A stretch of DNA of 64,000 bases from Stenopsyche tienmushanensis (GCA_008973525.1 WACJ01000503.1:992001-1056000), one strand, 5' to 3'. Shown: positions 24,061 through 35,225, counted from the stretch's first letter. Notes: a model not told the origin generated them from the sequence alone. A program made the numbers and translations.

Positions 24061-24465
24061 TTTATATAAATTGTACATAGTATTAATGCACGTGTGGAAT
24101 CTTTTTAGATTTATTATTAAATTTTGGTCATTAAATCACAATATACTGCATGATTTGTGAAAATGAATGCGTTATTATTCTGGACAATATTTAGTTAGAA
24201 ATCATCAGATATATTATTTTAAAACCAATAAGCCACCTTATACTTCCTTCCAAAGGAAAGGCTTTAATCATAAACCTTGCCCAAATTTCCTAATAAGAAG
24301 GCAATAAAAGCTCACTTCATTATATTTACCCAGATAGCTGCCCAGGTATGTATTTGTTTACATTTAAAAGTCAGAAGGATGTGATCTTCTTAAATTTTGA
24401 CTTGAGGTGGCTTTTAGCAAATCCTTTTATGGGACTATTGCGAACTATTTTTACATGTTTTTTTT

Positions 24466-24580
24466 CATAACGTTTATATGTTTTAAAAATGTGGTTGTCA
24501 GCCACACCTCCTGCGCATTTGAACCCATTACAATCGAGTTACTAGTCTGATCGCTTAATCGTGGGACAACCCACAGCTCC
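24466..24580 (-). repeat. tRNA-derived SINE, copy 1
   Basis: On the minus strand a tRNA-like stretch (GACTAGTAACTCGATTG, then the B-box GGGTTCAAATGC) is followed by a tail containing ACCACATTTTTAAAACATAT. The same tail and a B-box at the same spacing occur at 42,258-42,352 in the same orientation. The copy also shares the outer word TTTCATARCG with its partner. A complete tRNA cloverleaf is not present. Confidence 0.5.
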
Positions 24581-25069
24581 TTTCTTTTCTTAAATGGAAT
24601 ATATACGGGTATATTGAAAAGGTCGTAGTCTTATAATAAACTGCAGGTGGGTATTATATTAATATAAACAAAAAAGGTTACTTTGGATCCGTACTTTATT
24701 TTTTAAAGCTTTTCCGTATATTTCACTATTACGAGTAATGTATTAGACTTTTGATTTCCCTGTATTTTTTTTAATATCACACTATTATTTTAGGACATTT
24801 GAAATATCTGGCTACCTACTTTAAATAAAATTTTCTAAGTAAATAATTTTTCATGTAGTAGTTTCCCATTACCTTCCACGTATAGTTAAGTAAGGATAGA
24901 ATTATTTAAATAGAATTTTTAGTGAGTAGTAAAATTATCATTATTTTTAGATAATATTTTAATCATCACATATAAGCAATCCTCGACGTCTTTATTAATA
25001 TTTTTAAAGTTTACTTTTTCAAATAAAGGATATCAGAATAAACAAGATATGAGTACTAATTTGTTTATA

Positions 25070-25170
25070 TAGTGATTTTTTCCATAATCTGTATTTGAAC
25101 CTTTATGATGAAAATCCAGAATCTAGCCCACTTTATTAATGATCGATCAAATATAGCTTATTATATATTA
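25070..25170 (-). repeat. tRNA-like SINE fragment
   Basis: Minus-strand GGGCTAGATTCTGG, then AAGGTTCAAATAC (B-box-like), then AGATTATGGAAAAAATCAC. The tail matches the family seen at 9.4, 16.7 and 48.3 kb. Only the head and the beginning of the tail are recognisable. Confidence 0.4.
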
Positions 25171-25479
25171 AATATGATAAGATTAATGTTTTAGGTAATT
25201 TGCGTAGACGATTAAACGGATACAGGCAATGTCAAATCATCGGTCATACGTCGTCTGCAGAAACTTTTTATAGGCATTGTAATATACGTAATTATAGTAT
25301 CAACATGAAGAAATAAATTAAAGCTTACAAGCATTAGCATTTTTATCGAGCGATTGAAAAAAAGGGCCATTTTTTGCACATCAAAGTCTTATCGCAATAC
25401 ACATTATTCAAGCTTAATCAAATACGTCAGATTAGGGGATAATAATAAAGTGCACAGATGACAAAGCCTTTTTATTCAA

Positions 25480-25940
25480 ATTTAAGCGACACCGACGAGA
25501 ACTTCATTCATATGGCGTTGTAAACAAATAATTGATTGCATGTTTAATGCATGAGGAATCGTTTAATGGTGCAGACTGATTAACATTTGATGCAACCCCA
25601 TTGGTAACTAATTATTTGCAATTGGGCAAACAGTTTCCATAGATTTGACACATCTGTATAAAAGCACAAATTGCGCGAATCAATTGACATTTTATAAATG
25701 CTAATTTGTACACAACAATCGATTTGATCCTCGTCATTTAGTATTGCATGTAAAATTACCGGGATACTACTCAGAGTATGAAGAAATTTTGGCTAAAATC
25801 GATAGGAGCAGACGGTCATTTATGGAGATTTTAATCGGCCATTTGCTTTATTAAGTCTTCGACGAACACGCAAATTGTGGTCTCAATCAAAATAAAAAAC
25901 AACACCGGTCTGAATAGCCCACGTAATCGTCATATTTTTT
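25480..25940. promoter_or_regulatory. strong candidate developmental enhancer
   Basis: This island is dense in transcription-factor-like words: forkhead-like GTAAACAAATA near 25,520, TTGATTGCATG, TAATTATTTGCAATTG near 25,610, CATTTAGTATTGCATG, and CGACACCGACGAG near 25,490. It also has several short near-palindromes. It is balanced in composition and contains no convincing coding frame. Such clustering is what conserved insect cis-regulatory modules look like; function is inferred only. Confidence 0.45.
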
Positions 25941-25978
25941 ATGCGGATTAATTGAATATAAGAAAGCCAAAAATATTT

Positions 25979-26134
25979 ATGAAAGTTATGTTTTTACTCG
26001 TTTTTCTTTTTTATCATCTTCACGAGGAAATTTCATCCCTCGAGCGTAACCTAGATTCGGGCTTGAGCCACAGTAATTCAATCGCTCCTTATATCTCATT
26101 CAGTTTTTCCTGTAGGGAGGAGATTTTCATCTAA
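25979..26134 (+). CDS. possible short secreted peptide, weak
   Basis: From ATG at 25,979 a 51-codon frame starts MKVMFLLVFLFYHLHEEISS, which looks like a signal peptide. A polar stretch rich in Ser and Asn follows, then a Cys near the end and a stop. There is no propeptide cleavage pattern or cysteine framework. It lies directly downstream of an enhancer-like island. Hydrophobic N-termini arise easily from T-rich DNA, so I give it little weight. It might equally be untranslated or intergenic DNA. Confidence 0.15.
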   Translation: MKVMFLLVFLFYHLHEEISSLERNLDSGLSHSNSIAPYISFSFSCREEIFI

Positions 26135-26139
26135 AAATA

Positions 26140-26985
26140 GTCCCTAGATGTTCATTTGATACCATTAAATTTTGCTCAAAGATGATTCACATATTATAAT
26201 AAATATGCTACATTTAAAAATAAAACCAAATTAATCATATTCAAAATTTCTATAATAATTAAATTAATAGCGGCATTATTTTAAGTATTATTTTAATTGT
26301 TTGGGGTTAGAACACGAAGTCACAATTTATACTCCCAGGGTTTTTTGTCCCGATTTCATACCTAAACATAAAATATACATTGATTATTATTCAATACTAT
26401 ATCGTGATTAGCTATAATACACCAAAAATCAAAGTTCCTTCTTCATATAGTTTTCCTGTACACATAAGATATTTGTTAATCATGGAAAACTAAGCTTAGT
26501 TGAATTTTCCACAATTGATTGATTGACTGAGCATATTGTAATTCAATTTATAAGATATTTCTGTTTTAAAAACAACATGTAGTAATTTATTATTTTTTTA
26601 AAATGATATTTTCTTGATTTTTGCAGGCTTATATGTGCTCACTGCTTTATCAATAGTTTCAGTTTCAGCATTTGGACTCAAAATTTTATAATAAGCGATA
26701 ATAAGAGTTCTGGATCTAAACCACTATAACAAGGTCATTGATCATTTTTTTCATAAAGAATTTTTGATAAAAATTGTTGATAACTCAATAGTGATTACAT
26801 GATATTGTGGATTATTTAATATGAAGATTCATTCGTAGATGCAAAAATTGGACTTCGAAAGTGAGAGATATTACAAATATGCCTGAAATCTTTCTTATCA
26901 AAATTAATTTCAGCAGTCCCTTTCTTGTAGGAATTTAAAAATATCGCAGAGCTCAGTTGCATATTTTTATATACAAACATTAACA
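26140..26985. other. AT-rich stretch, nothing recognised
   Basis: No repeat family, RNA gene or exon-like signal was identified. Confidence 0.4.
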
Positions 26986-26989
26986 CGTA

Positions 26990-27300
26990 GAGAGCCAGGT
27001 TGTCTCGTGCATTTGCAACGCGGCGACGTGCTTGCATTGTTTACGATGCATTTTTCAGTGTCCAGGGAACAAAAGACCTAACCGCTTTTGTACCCATTCC
27101 TATGAGAGATAAACCCGCGAGTTAAGTGCTTTATTTTTCCGCAATGGGACACAAAACTTGTGCAAAAATACAAAAGAAATCGTCCAGAGTTGAACGTCTT
27201 CGTTAGTCTATTACAAATTAAATTTACTCCCGTGTACACAAAACGACATGTCTTCAAGTCACTAATTTTGTATATGTGCAGACTGAGCCCCATATTGGTA
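26990..27300. promoter_or_regulatory. GC-balanced island, candidate conserved non-coding element
   Basis: CpG-rich words (GCAACGCGGCGACGTGC near 27,015, AACCCGCGAGTTAAG near 27,112) and forkhead/POU-like words (TTGTTTACGATGCAT) are embedded here. Two minus-strand frames of about 70 codons are open but unrecognised. Regulatory function is plausible. Confidence 0.35.
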
Positions 27301-27304
27301 GTAG

Positions 27305-28126
27305 AGCTGGAATGAGATTAGATATGTTGTTAAGTTTAAAGAAATTGTCAATTTGAGACAAAATTCTTGGGAAAAAACGTATTAGATGCTTAGTACTATT
27401 AATAAAATTTAGTTTAAAATTTTATTCCATCTGCTGTTTATATTAATGCTGCCAATTTAGTAACACGATGGAGTCCATCAGAGGACAAAGACCTTGCTTT
27501 CTCTCCAAATAACTTCTATATATTTCTACTTGAAGTAAACTCATCCATTACATTTTATATATTTTTTTGATTTTTCCAACTCGTCTAGCTTCAGTATTTT
27601 CCTCAATCTCTTCAAATCCATCGGGAATAAAAATATTTCAATCTTGATTTCTACGAGACGGAATAATACTATTTATGTGATATGTCTCGGCTAAAGACGA
27701 TTTTTTAAACGAAATTTTTGTTTTAAATCTTTCTCAAATTAGATTTACTTTAATTCTGATAAAATTAATGTTTCTTGGTATGGTTTTCTTATTTAAAGCA
27801 ACTTTTAGCTCTGATGAAAATGGTATAAACACAACACCTTGATGCTGACTATGAATTAAGTATGAGTACTATGAATGTATTTCAACAGTTTGACACCTTT
27901 TACGTCGATATATGCTATTTTAGCGTTCGTTGTAACACGTTATTATATTTCATGAATATAGCCAATATAATTTAATCGAAATATTATTTCAAAATATGGA
28001 ACATTCAACGGCTAATGATTATTGGGGGTTGATATATTTATTATGATTGCTATTCCCACGTAACTACAAAAAATATTTGTCCAAATAATACATTATTTGG
28101 ACTTATCTTTTAAGAAATTAGATTAA
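27305..28126. other. AT-rich stretch, nothing recognised
   Basis: No coding or mobile-element signature was seen before the tandem array that follows. Confidence 0.4.
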
Positions 28127-28343
28127 TAAAAAAATGGATTTCTTTCGGTAAATGGTCACTTTAAGGATCAAAATCATGAACGTAAAAAAATGGATTTCTT
28201 TCGGGAAATGGTCACTTTTAGGATCAAAATCATGAACGTAAAAAAATGGATTTCTTTCGGGAAATGGTCACTTTTAGGATCAAAATCATGGACGTAAAAA
28301 AAATGGAAAATAATGGATTTCTTTCGGGAAATGGTCACTTTTT
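28127..28343. repeat. four-copy 56-bp tandem array
   Basis: Units begin at 28,127, 28,183, 28,239 and 28,295, each with TAAAAAAATGGATTTCTTTC. The body contains GGGAAATGGTCACTTTTAGG and ATCAAAATCATG. Unit 1 differs at a few bases from units 2 and 3, which are almost identical. Unit 4 carries a 12-base insertion (AAAATGGAAAAT) and stops after GGTCACT. The 19-base string AAAATAATGGATTTCTTTC in unit 4 is identical to the terminal region of the mariner relic at 53.15 kb, so the array may have expanded from a mariner end. Confidence 0.9.
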
Positions 28344-28344
28344 T

Positions 28345-29205
28345 TAAATCGAATATAAGAGTTTACTTTAAAATGTCGAAGGTTGTATGGAAAATCACAA
28401 GATTATTTAAATAGGTATTATCTAGTTTTAGATCGTTTCGACTTTACAAATTACAGTTAATTACCTCATTAATAATGAATATAACACAGTGTGTATGACA
28501 ATAAATATATTTGTTGCCGAATAGACTTTTAAGTATAGTGTCTTATATATAGGTAATTGGGAAAATGTGTGTATTTATTTCCAAAATTATGTTTGAAAAA
28601 GCGTTAATATCTAAACTGTAATATGACAGCTGAAGGACTTTAAGATAATAAAATGTAGTCTCCTTTCGCTTTCCATGTCATTTTGATCTTGTTAAATTTA
28701 AAAAGGTGATTTTTTGAAAAAATATTTTCTATTCTATTAATTGGTAAGTTAAAAGAGTTTGAAATTTGCAACATATCATAGCAATTTTTACCCTAGTCCT
28801 TGCAAAGAAAGGAAGACCTGCTATCGAAAGGATCTTTCGATAAGCATCTGGTCATAGCCACTGAGTGAGCCTAGACAAATAGAGCTCGGATATATTACCT
28901 TCAATATTGAACGCATGAAGATGTAAATGTATGAAATATGAACTTGAAACCGAAATATCTGTACTTTCCTGTACCTCGACTGAAGGCCAAGATAGATTCT
29001 TAGATATTAGAAATAAGTCAAGTAGGTTATAAGTCGAGTTTCATAAAAAATAAGGAATAACACCAATATTAATATATTCAATTTTATGACCAAAGAAAGC
29101 TTTACAAACGAATTGCTAAATTGAAGTACATCTTGAATAATTTCGTTTCTATTCGGCCCATTTGAAAGTTCCAATTTACAACCAAGTTTGCTTTAAAAGT
29201 TTCAC
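28345..29205. other. AT-rich stretch, nothing recognised
   Basis: A modestly balanced patch around 28,790-28,910 (GACCTGCTATCGAAAGG, TCGATAAGCATCTGGTC) is the only departure from AT-rich background. Confidence 0.35.
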
Positions 29206-29209
29206 CGCT

Positions 29210-29600
29210 TATTTCAATTAACGCCAAAAACTAAAGTATAGGCAACAAACATACCATGCATTTCCCAGTTACAATCCTAAACTCATTCGAGCATGTTTGT
29301 TCATAAGGACCAATTCATTGTGGCTGTTAGTTTTGTTTGTAAACAGACCAATGATTATCAATCGTTTGGCTGAAATTGTTTACATACAATTAATTTCGAA
29401 TGGACATTATTTGATGAAATAACACATTATAATGAATGCGATAAATTCATTCGAGGTAACCGAATTAACAGTTCATTTAATGAATCACAAGGTTATTATG
29501 GAAAGAGTGCATTAGATACAATTATAACAGTTGTTAGCAAATTTAATTTGACGTCGCAATGGGGCAAACTGTGCTTTAAAAGGTGGTATCGAGTGATCAA
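29210..29600. promoter_or_regulatory. strong candidate developmental enhancer
   Basis: Forkhead-type words occur twice (TTTGTTTGTAAACAGACC near 29,333 and GTTTACATAC near 29,379). A Hox/PBC-like AATGATTATCAATCG lies between them, followed by several TTCATT/ATGAAT and TTAATG words and a CRE-like TTGACGTCGCAATGG near 29,548. No coding frame was found. Dense, mixed binding words in a balanced island suggest a cis-regulatory module; this is inference. Confidence 0.45.
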
Positions 29601-30189
29601 TTTAAGGGTGATTGAATACTCGATGTATATAGATGAAGCAATTATCAACTGTTAGCATAACATTGCAAATATCAACAACGTTCGATGCTTCAAATACCGT
29701 GACTGTCATCAAGAATTGAAGATCTACGTCATCTGAATTCCTGAATATTCCAGTTAGAACTGCAGGTACGTTTGTAGACTTTAATTGAATTCTATAGAAC
29801 CATTCTATCTGTATCAAAAGGAATGCATTTCCTACTTCAGCTTAATTTATCATTTATGTTTTTGACTATTTTTTGTTCTGTAGAGCAAAATATATATCCT
29901 GGATCAATTAAATTTCGTTTTGTGTTTAATCGACTGTTTTCATAGGAAATTTTAATGATCAAACTCGTTCTCTTTTTTTTAGGTTCACTTAAAAACAGAA
30001 GATTCTCAGATAATATTGCAAGTTTTCCTTCATTATTATCAACATTTATGAAAAAAACGAGATTTTTTTATATTTCATATTTTAATAAGCTGTCGATGAT
30101 CCAAATTGACCCTGGTGATCATTTTGGCCAGGAAATCTTCTTGCAGTGTGTATTCTAGTTGTGTTGTGGTGAAATCATCGAATTTGAAT

Positions 30190-30486
30190 TTACTGAATTA
30201 TTAAAATGTATCGATCCAAGGTTATTTTTATCTTCTTCTTGCCATTTTCATTCTTATTATATCCAATGATACCAAGACTATCCATCGCATACCAATTGGC
30301 ATCTACGTATAGAGGATTTCTGAGGGTTTTGATCTCTCCTATAATAAAAGTCCAAATATCTGGATAAGTTTCAGTACTAATATAGGTAACAGCATCATAT
30401 GGGAGGTTATGGAGGATGTTTTCACTGATTTCCATATCATCATCATCATAGTGCAGCCACAAACAGTCCACTGCAGAATTTTGATC
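30190..30486 (-). CDS. unrecognised 99-codon open frame
   Basis: The minus-strand frame between stops encodes RDQNSAVDCLWLHYDDDDM, then a stretch with ENILHNLPYDAVTYI, then IWTFIIGEIKTLRNPLYV and a Lys-rich end. The four Asp come from a short ATC repeat. Composition looks more protein-like than most frames in this window: it has Trp, Cys, Tyr and Pro and little low complexity. There is no in-frame ATG near the start. A splice-acceptor-like TTCTGCAG immediately precedes the Val codon, so an internal exon is conceivable. I do not recognise the family. It lies beside a dispersed repeat (30.5 kb) and could be a decayed gene of that repeat. Confidence 0.3.
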   Translation of the reverse strand, partial: DQNSAVDCLWLHYDDDDMEISENILHNLPYDAVTYISTETYPDIWTFIIGEIKTLRNPLYVDANWYAMDSLGIIGYNKNENGKKKIKITLDRYILIIQ

Positions 30487-30544
30487 TCTTCAATATCTAT
30501 TCATAGGAAGGGGTCTCATCTATATCTGTATCATACATTAATCT

Positions 30545-30826
30545 CGTCTGTATGATACATTCACCTCCTCATTCGCTCGAAATTGAAGGTAGCATAACCA
30601 CCAAGTTTCATTTCGAACGCTCACCCAGCGGGTATCTTGAATAAACGTATTGACGAACGCTTTTGTGACCATCTTGATAGAGAATGTGAGAGGTTTGTAA
30701 ACACTGAGTAGTTTTCTTCGTGAGACAGTGTAAAACTATTCTAGACGACCTTTTTGACTCTACTAGAAAGGGTTTTATGGAGTACAAAGAGTCCAGTCCC
30801 TTCTTTTCTCGCTATTATATTTCCAT
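30545..30826 (+). repeat. dispersed repeat, copy 1 (partner at 56.18 kb)
   Basis: Collinear with 56,178-56,423 over about 250 bases. Shared words include CGTCTGTAT-ATAC, TTGAAGGTAGCAT, GAGTTTCATTT / AAGTTTCATTT, GAGGTTTGT, AGCAGTTTTC / AGTAGTTTTC, CTAGA-GACCTTTTTGA and TCCAGTC. This copy has about 18 extra bases near 30,622 and more stops. Type unknown; no terminal repeats or poly-A tail seen. Confidence 0.7.
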
Positions 30827-31204
30827 ATAATATTATTTATATGTTTTACCATTGTTTAGATGACAACTATTTTGAAGTTCGAAGATAATGTGGTCTACCT
30901 TCAGTTCAACGAAATTGTTTTAAATCCCACGTCAGTTGAACTTACTTTATGCTCAACATTTGCTTTTCACCACTAAACATAACTAGAAAATAAGTTTTGT
31001 TAATGAAGATATTATTTGTAATGTTTATAAATGATTACCAATAAGGCAATGAAATGTGTGACAACAAATTAAGATTTAACTCGATCCAACCTAAAATGAG
31101 ATTTATTTTTGCTTTTATTGCAGCATTCAGTATATAATATAAGAACTAATTAAATAACATTGACAAAGAATGTGTTAATCTCATACGTACGATTAAATAT
31201 TATC

Positions 31205-31310
31205 TAAATAAATAAGACTCTGATAGCTCAATGGATAGAATGGAACCCGGAAAGTTAGAGGTAATTAGTTTAAAATTCATAAATATTTTTTTTAGTGTGA
31301 AAAGCAACGA
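31205..31310 (+). repeat. tRNA-like SINE head with clear A box
   Basis: CTCTGATAGCTCAATGGATAGAATGG is an excellent tRNA-type start with an A box. The B-box position is degenerate (AGGTAATTAGTTTAAAATTC) and an A/T-rich tail follows. It is not a functional tRNA because the anticodon and T arms do not pair. A tRNA pseudogene is the alternative. Confidence 0.4.
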
Positions 31311-31314
31311 TGAA

Positions 31315-33205
31315 ATTTAGTTTTCAAAAATAAAGAACATATTAATATATTCGCTATACCACTCAAATGCTGTATTACCTTTGAAGGGAATCTGAAGATA
31401 TTGAGAGCCCTTCTAAATTAAATATTAACAATATTCAATTAAAATAGTATAATTATAATAATATATTCTAGTGTATGGTAAATAAATTATGTTGATTTTA
31501 TTATGGAAAAATTTAGTTATTTTTAGATTTTTCCTAATAAAAGTCTTTATAAAAAGCTTCTTTTCAAGATATACTATTTACTGTATATGATGAAATGCCG
31601 ATGGCGTTTTTTCCTCTTTAATTTCCTCTTTTATATAGATAAAAACAATGAGATTATGGCAAGCGTTTATTTTATATTATTGAAATATATGCTAGGAATT
31701 AATATAGTTGTAAATCAAAATTATATATGATATTCCAAAATATATAAGTAATCAGGGCGGAAAAAAATATTGTTCATTATTCTCTTCCCTTAATATAAAA
31801 ATATTGATTTGATATTCATATTTTAAGTATTGATATTGGAAATAGCAATTTATAGAATATTATATCAATATGCAATGTTAATGTTTGTCTTTATTAAGGA
31901 AATCAAAAAATGACATTTTCCTTAATCATTGATATTGAGATTTTCTTGAAAAATATTTGTTAAACTCAAGTAAAAAATGTAATCAACTATATTTAAAGAA
32001 TGAAAATATGTCTGAGCACATAATATTTGCTTTTGTAATTAGTTGACCTCTTATATTACCTTTGCTAGAAGTGAAATGATTGATTTGAGTACTCCATTGA
32101 AAAAACCGGATGAAAAGAGGAGCACGATCAAAGAAAATTGCACAGAGGGTTGCGAATATGTCGGGCCTTCTCAGATTTATTAATCCCTAGCACCCCTTTT
32201 ATAATTAAATTGAGTCTCGTGAACTCTTTGCGATATTATTTATTTTGATATAACACTTCCATTATTTTAAGTCATAAAAGTCCCCACCCGCCGTATAAAT
32301 ATTCATATATTTTTATTTTAAATATTGCAAAAACATTTTTTTAGCGATTCATTTGCCATTTACAAGTATGAAAGCTTTAGACCAAATTCAGAATTTTCGT
32401 CTAGGGAAAAATACTAAGACCCTAAATTACGATATTGGCTCAATACATATTTTAAGTACCAATAAAATTGTACAGGAAGATTAATAAATATCGCAGCGAG
32501 AAACACGTATTCAAATAAATAAGCCGATACTTAAAAATTATAATTAAGTATTCTGTAAATTATTAGGTACATTGTGGTGTTTTCAAAGAATCCTGGAACT
32601 CAAAATTTTCAATAAACTTATCGTTCATTTGATATAATAACATTTTCAAAAGATTATTTACCTTTTAATAAATGTATTTATCTTTTAGAGAGATGAAAAA
32701 AAAGCAATCATTTCATGGTTGTAAGAAAGCAGTAAAAATGTTTTTAATATTCATTATTCAATACGACAAACAAGAATAACACAACAATTTTATTTGGTTA
32801 ATTCAGTATTCAAAAAACCATTACAAAAATAAAGCTTTAATTGTGCAATTTTAAATTTAATAAAAGTTAATAAAAATAACTTCGCAACCCTTTTATAAAT
32901 CTTATTCTGAATAATTAGCCTATCTATTTATTACCTTAGCAAATATTTCCACCCTCAAAAATATTATTTCTAGAAGTTTTCAGCAACGAATAAAAATAAT
33001 TACAAAAATAAATGATATTCTGTATAATAAATGATTTGTATTAACTTATTAAGATGGTACATCAATATAATAGTTGTGTCTCTAAAATGAGGTAATTATG
33101 AAAGTTTTATTGGCTAAAATTATTAAAATGTCGTATAATAATGACTATTTTACTATTCTACTATTGGAATTCATACTTTTCATAAAATCTTCTAGTTAAG
33201 TAAAA
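31315..33205. other. AT-rich stretch, nothing recognised
   Basis: Extremely AT-rich for most of its length. A slightly balanced patch at 32,090-32,300 (GAGGAGCACGATC, GGGTTGCGAATATGTCGGGCC) has no identifiable content. Confidence 0.4.
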
Positions 33206-33209
33206 ATTA

Positions 33210-34461
33210 GGTAAAGCGAAAAGAAATGTCATTTTTTTGTTATTTGAAAAAAAAACTATATTTTTATAAAAGCTATACAATATTACTCAATTAAATAATT
33301 TTCATTGTTATTTATAATCACCTTCGATCATCGATTTTTAGTGCCTCTTCCGTAAAATTCGGCCGGTTTTCTACTAAAGTAAGAATCCAAATGATTTTTC
33401 ACTTGTTTCATAGAATTGAATTTTTTATCGCGAAGTGAATGTTTCAATGACATGAAAAGATGATGGTCTGAAAGTGCAATGTCAGGAGAATATGATGGAT
33501 GTTGCAGCACTTCCAAATCCAGCTCTCTTATTTTGTTCTGCGTAATCCTTGTTGCTTGGTCTTGCATTATCATGCTGTAATATTCTACTTTTGTTGTTAA
33601 CTAGCACTGATTGCTTTTTGAGCATTTTCGCTTTTAACCAATATAATTGTGCACAGTATGGCTATGCTGCGACAATTTGGCCAGGTTTTAATAATTCGTA
33701 GTAAATTACGCCAAAAAATCCCACCAAACAAAGAAGAACCTTTTTCAAGGATAATGACGGTCGAGGGGTAGAAATAGGTACTTGATTTGAAGAAAGCTAC
33801 TGTTTTTTTCTTCTCGGACTGTTGTAGAGGACAGAATTCTCATTCCCAGTAACGATTCTTTTTAAAAATGGATCGGTTTCATACCTGGACAATAGCGATG
33901 AATGGTTATCAGCTGTTTCAAGACCGTTGATGACAACTCTTGTGGTACCCAAAATCCCTGTCTATGTTTTTTTCCAAGACTTTTCAAATGGTCTTTTACT
34001 GTCGACCAAGGACAGCCGATGTCTTGCGATAATTCATATATTGTTTTTAGAGGACCAGAATCTACCAGAGAATTTAATGCGTCATCATCGATTATTTGAG
34101 GTCATCCTGATTTTGGTTTATTTTTTAAATCACTGTCGCCATTTTTGAATTTTTTGAAATATCGATAGCATTGATGAATATTCAATATGTTGCCATATGT
34201 ATTACTGATGCTCTGGGTAGCTTCGTTTGCTTTTAATCCTTTATCGAATAAAAACAGTAAACAAGATCGCAAATGGGTCTCATCAATTTCTGGCTTGGAC
34301 ATTTTCACTATGGATAAAAAATATAAAAATATTTAAAAAATCAAGACAAATAACAGAGCTTCAAAATGTATCCAACCTTAACGTATTTATTCGACAGCAA
34401 CCCGAGACAAATTGACGGCAAAGACGCAACAAAAAAAAATGACATTTCTTTCCGCTTTATC
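33210..34461 (-). mobile_element. full-length, inactivated mariner element (1,252 bp)
   Basis: Terminal inverted repeats of at least 29 bases bound the element. The left reads GGTAAAGCGAAAAGAAATGT and the right, reverse-complemented, reads GATAAAGCGGAAAGAAATGT; both continue into CATTTTTTT. TA duplications lie at 33,208-33,209 and 34,462-34,463. Length and target site are exactly those of an intact mariner. It carries a decayed transposase on the minus strand, annotated separately. Because both ends and the target duplication survive, the copy inserted whole and then decayed in place. Confidence 0.93.
33283..34302 (-). pseudogene. mariner transposase pseudogene (DD34D type)
   Basis: The protein cuts and pastes the element by binding its terminal repeats and using an Asp triad. 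From ATG at 34,302 the frame reads MSKPEIDETHLRSCLLFLF, the N-terminal helix-turn-helix start, then YRYFKKFKNGDSDLKNKPKSG. An in-frame TGA follows. After it come LKTIYELSQDIGCPWSTVKD (second helix-turn-helix), then IVTGNE, WW-like and GVIYYELLKPG, then ILQHDNARP and HPSYSPDIALSDHHLFMSL, and finally a tail to a stop at 33,283-33,285. The roughly 340-codon span equals the family length. The first catalytic Asp of the TGDE motif is Asn here (33,842-33,844); the other two survive. Several frameshifts, a 2-base deletion after HDNARP, and Trp-to-stop changes (KKQ-stop; KNR-stop) make it non-functional. Confidence 0.9.
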
Positions 34462-34464
34462 TAA

Positions 34465-35200
34465 TATAAGTCTATTACGATTAATTATAAAAGCTTTACT
34501 AGACTTAGAAGAACCTTAAAGAACATCAGGTATTAAACATGGATATTTCATATTTTTGTGTACATTCATGTGGTGACTTTTTATTTGGATTAAATTATTT
34601 GAAATTGTTTTGATTCAAATAAAAATATAAGTAAATATTGGGAATAATTGGGATAACATTATTTAATTTCAGATATTTTGGATTAAATTGTGGGAGAAAA
34701 TTAATTGATTGAATATCCAGATTTTTTAATAGCAATTAAAATATAATTACAAAATCATTATATTTTCGCTTGTCTATCATAGATCTTCTCTTACATTAAA
34801 TTCCTTTTTTAAATAATCCTTATATTTATAGACAAGTAAAATTAACTAGAAAAATTCCTAGAAACGTATGTTATCATATGAAAATAGCTTGTATTTCATA
34901 AAAGATACGATATATTAAAAAGAAAAATGAAATAGAAACCTTATTTGGGCAAACCATAAATATTGAGTATTAGTTTATTAATACTATCAGTATGAAAACA
35001 ATGCGTGCGATTAAAATGTTATTCTCATAGTTAATTATCAATTTGGTATTCAAATGGAATATATTTTTAAAAATACACTATTTAAAGTTTGTCTTAAGAA
35101 ATTTTGGAAGATACTTTTGGAGTAAGAAAATATATTATAAATTATGTTTTTGGTAATTTTATGCATACGAGATATGTTATAATGTATTTTTATGCGTGTT
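34465..35200. other. AT-rich stretch, nothing recognised
   Basis: No signal between the mariner and the candidate exon. The sequence is very AT-rich. Confidence 0.4.
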
Positions 35201-35225
35201 TAAATGTTGATGTTTTTATATACAG

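Noticed and set aside
28127..28343. CRISPR-like array
   Set aside because: Units are directly adjacent 56-bp tandem copies without unique spacers, and the window is eukaryotic.
31205..31310. functional tRNA gene
   Set aside because: The A box is good but the anticodon and T arms do not pair and the B box is degenerate. I called it SINE-like.
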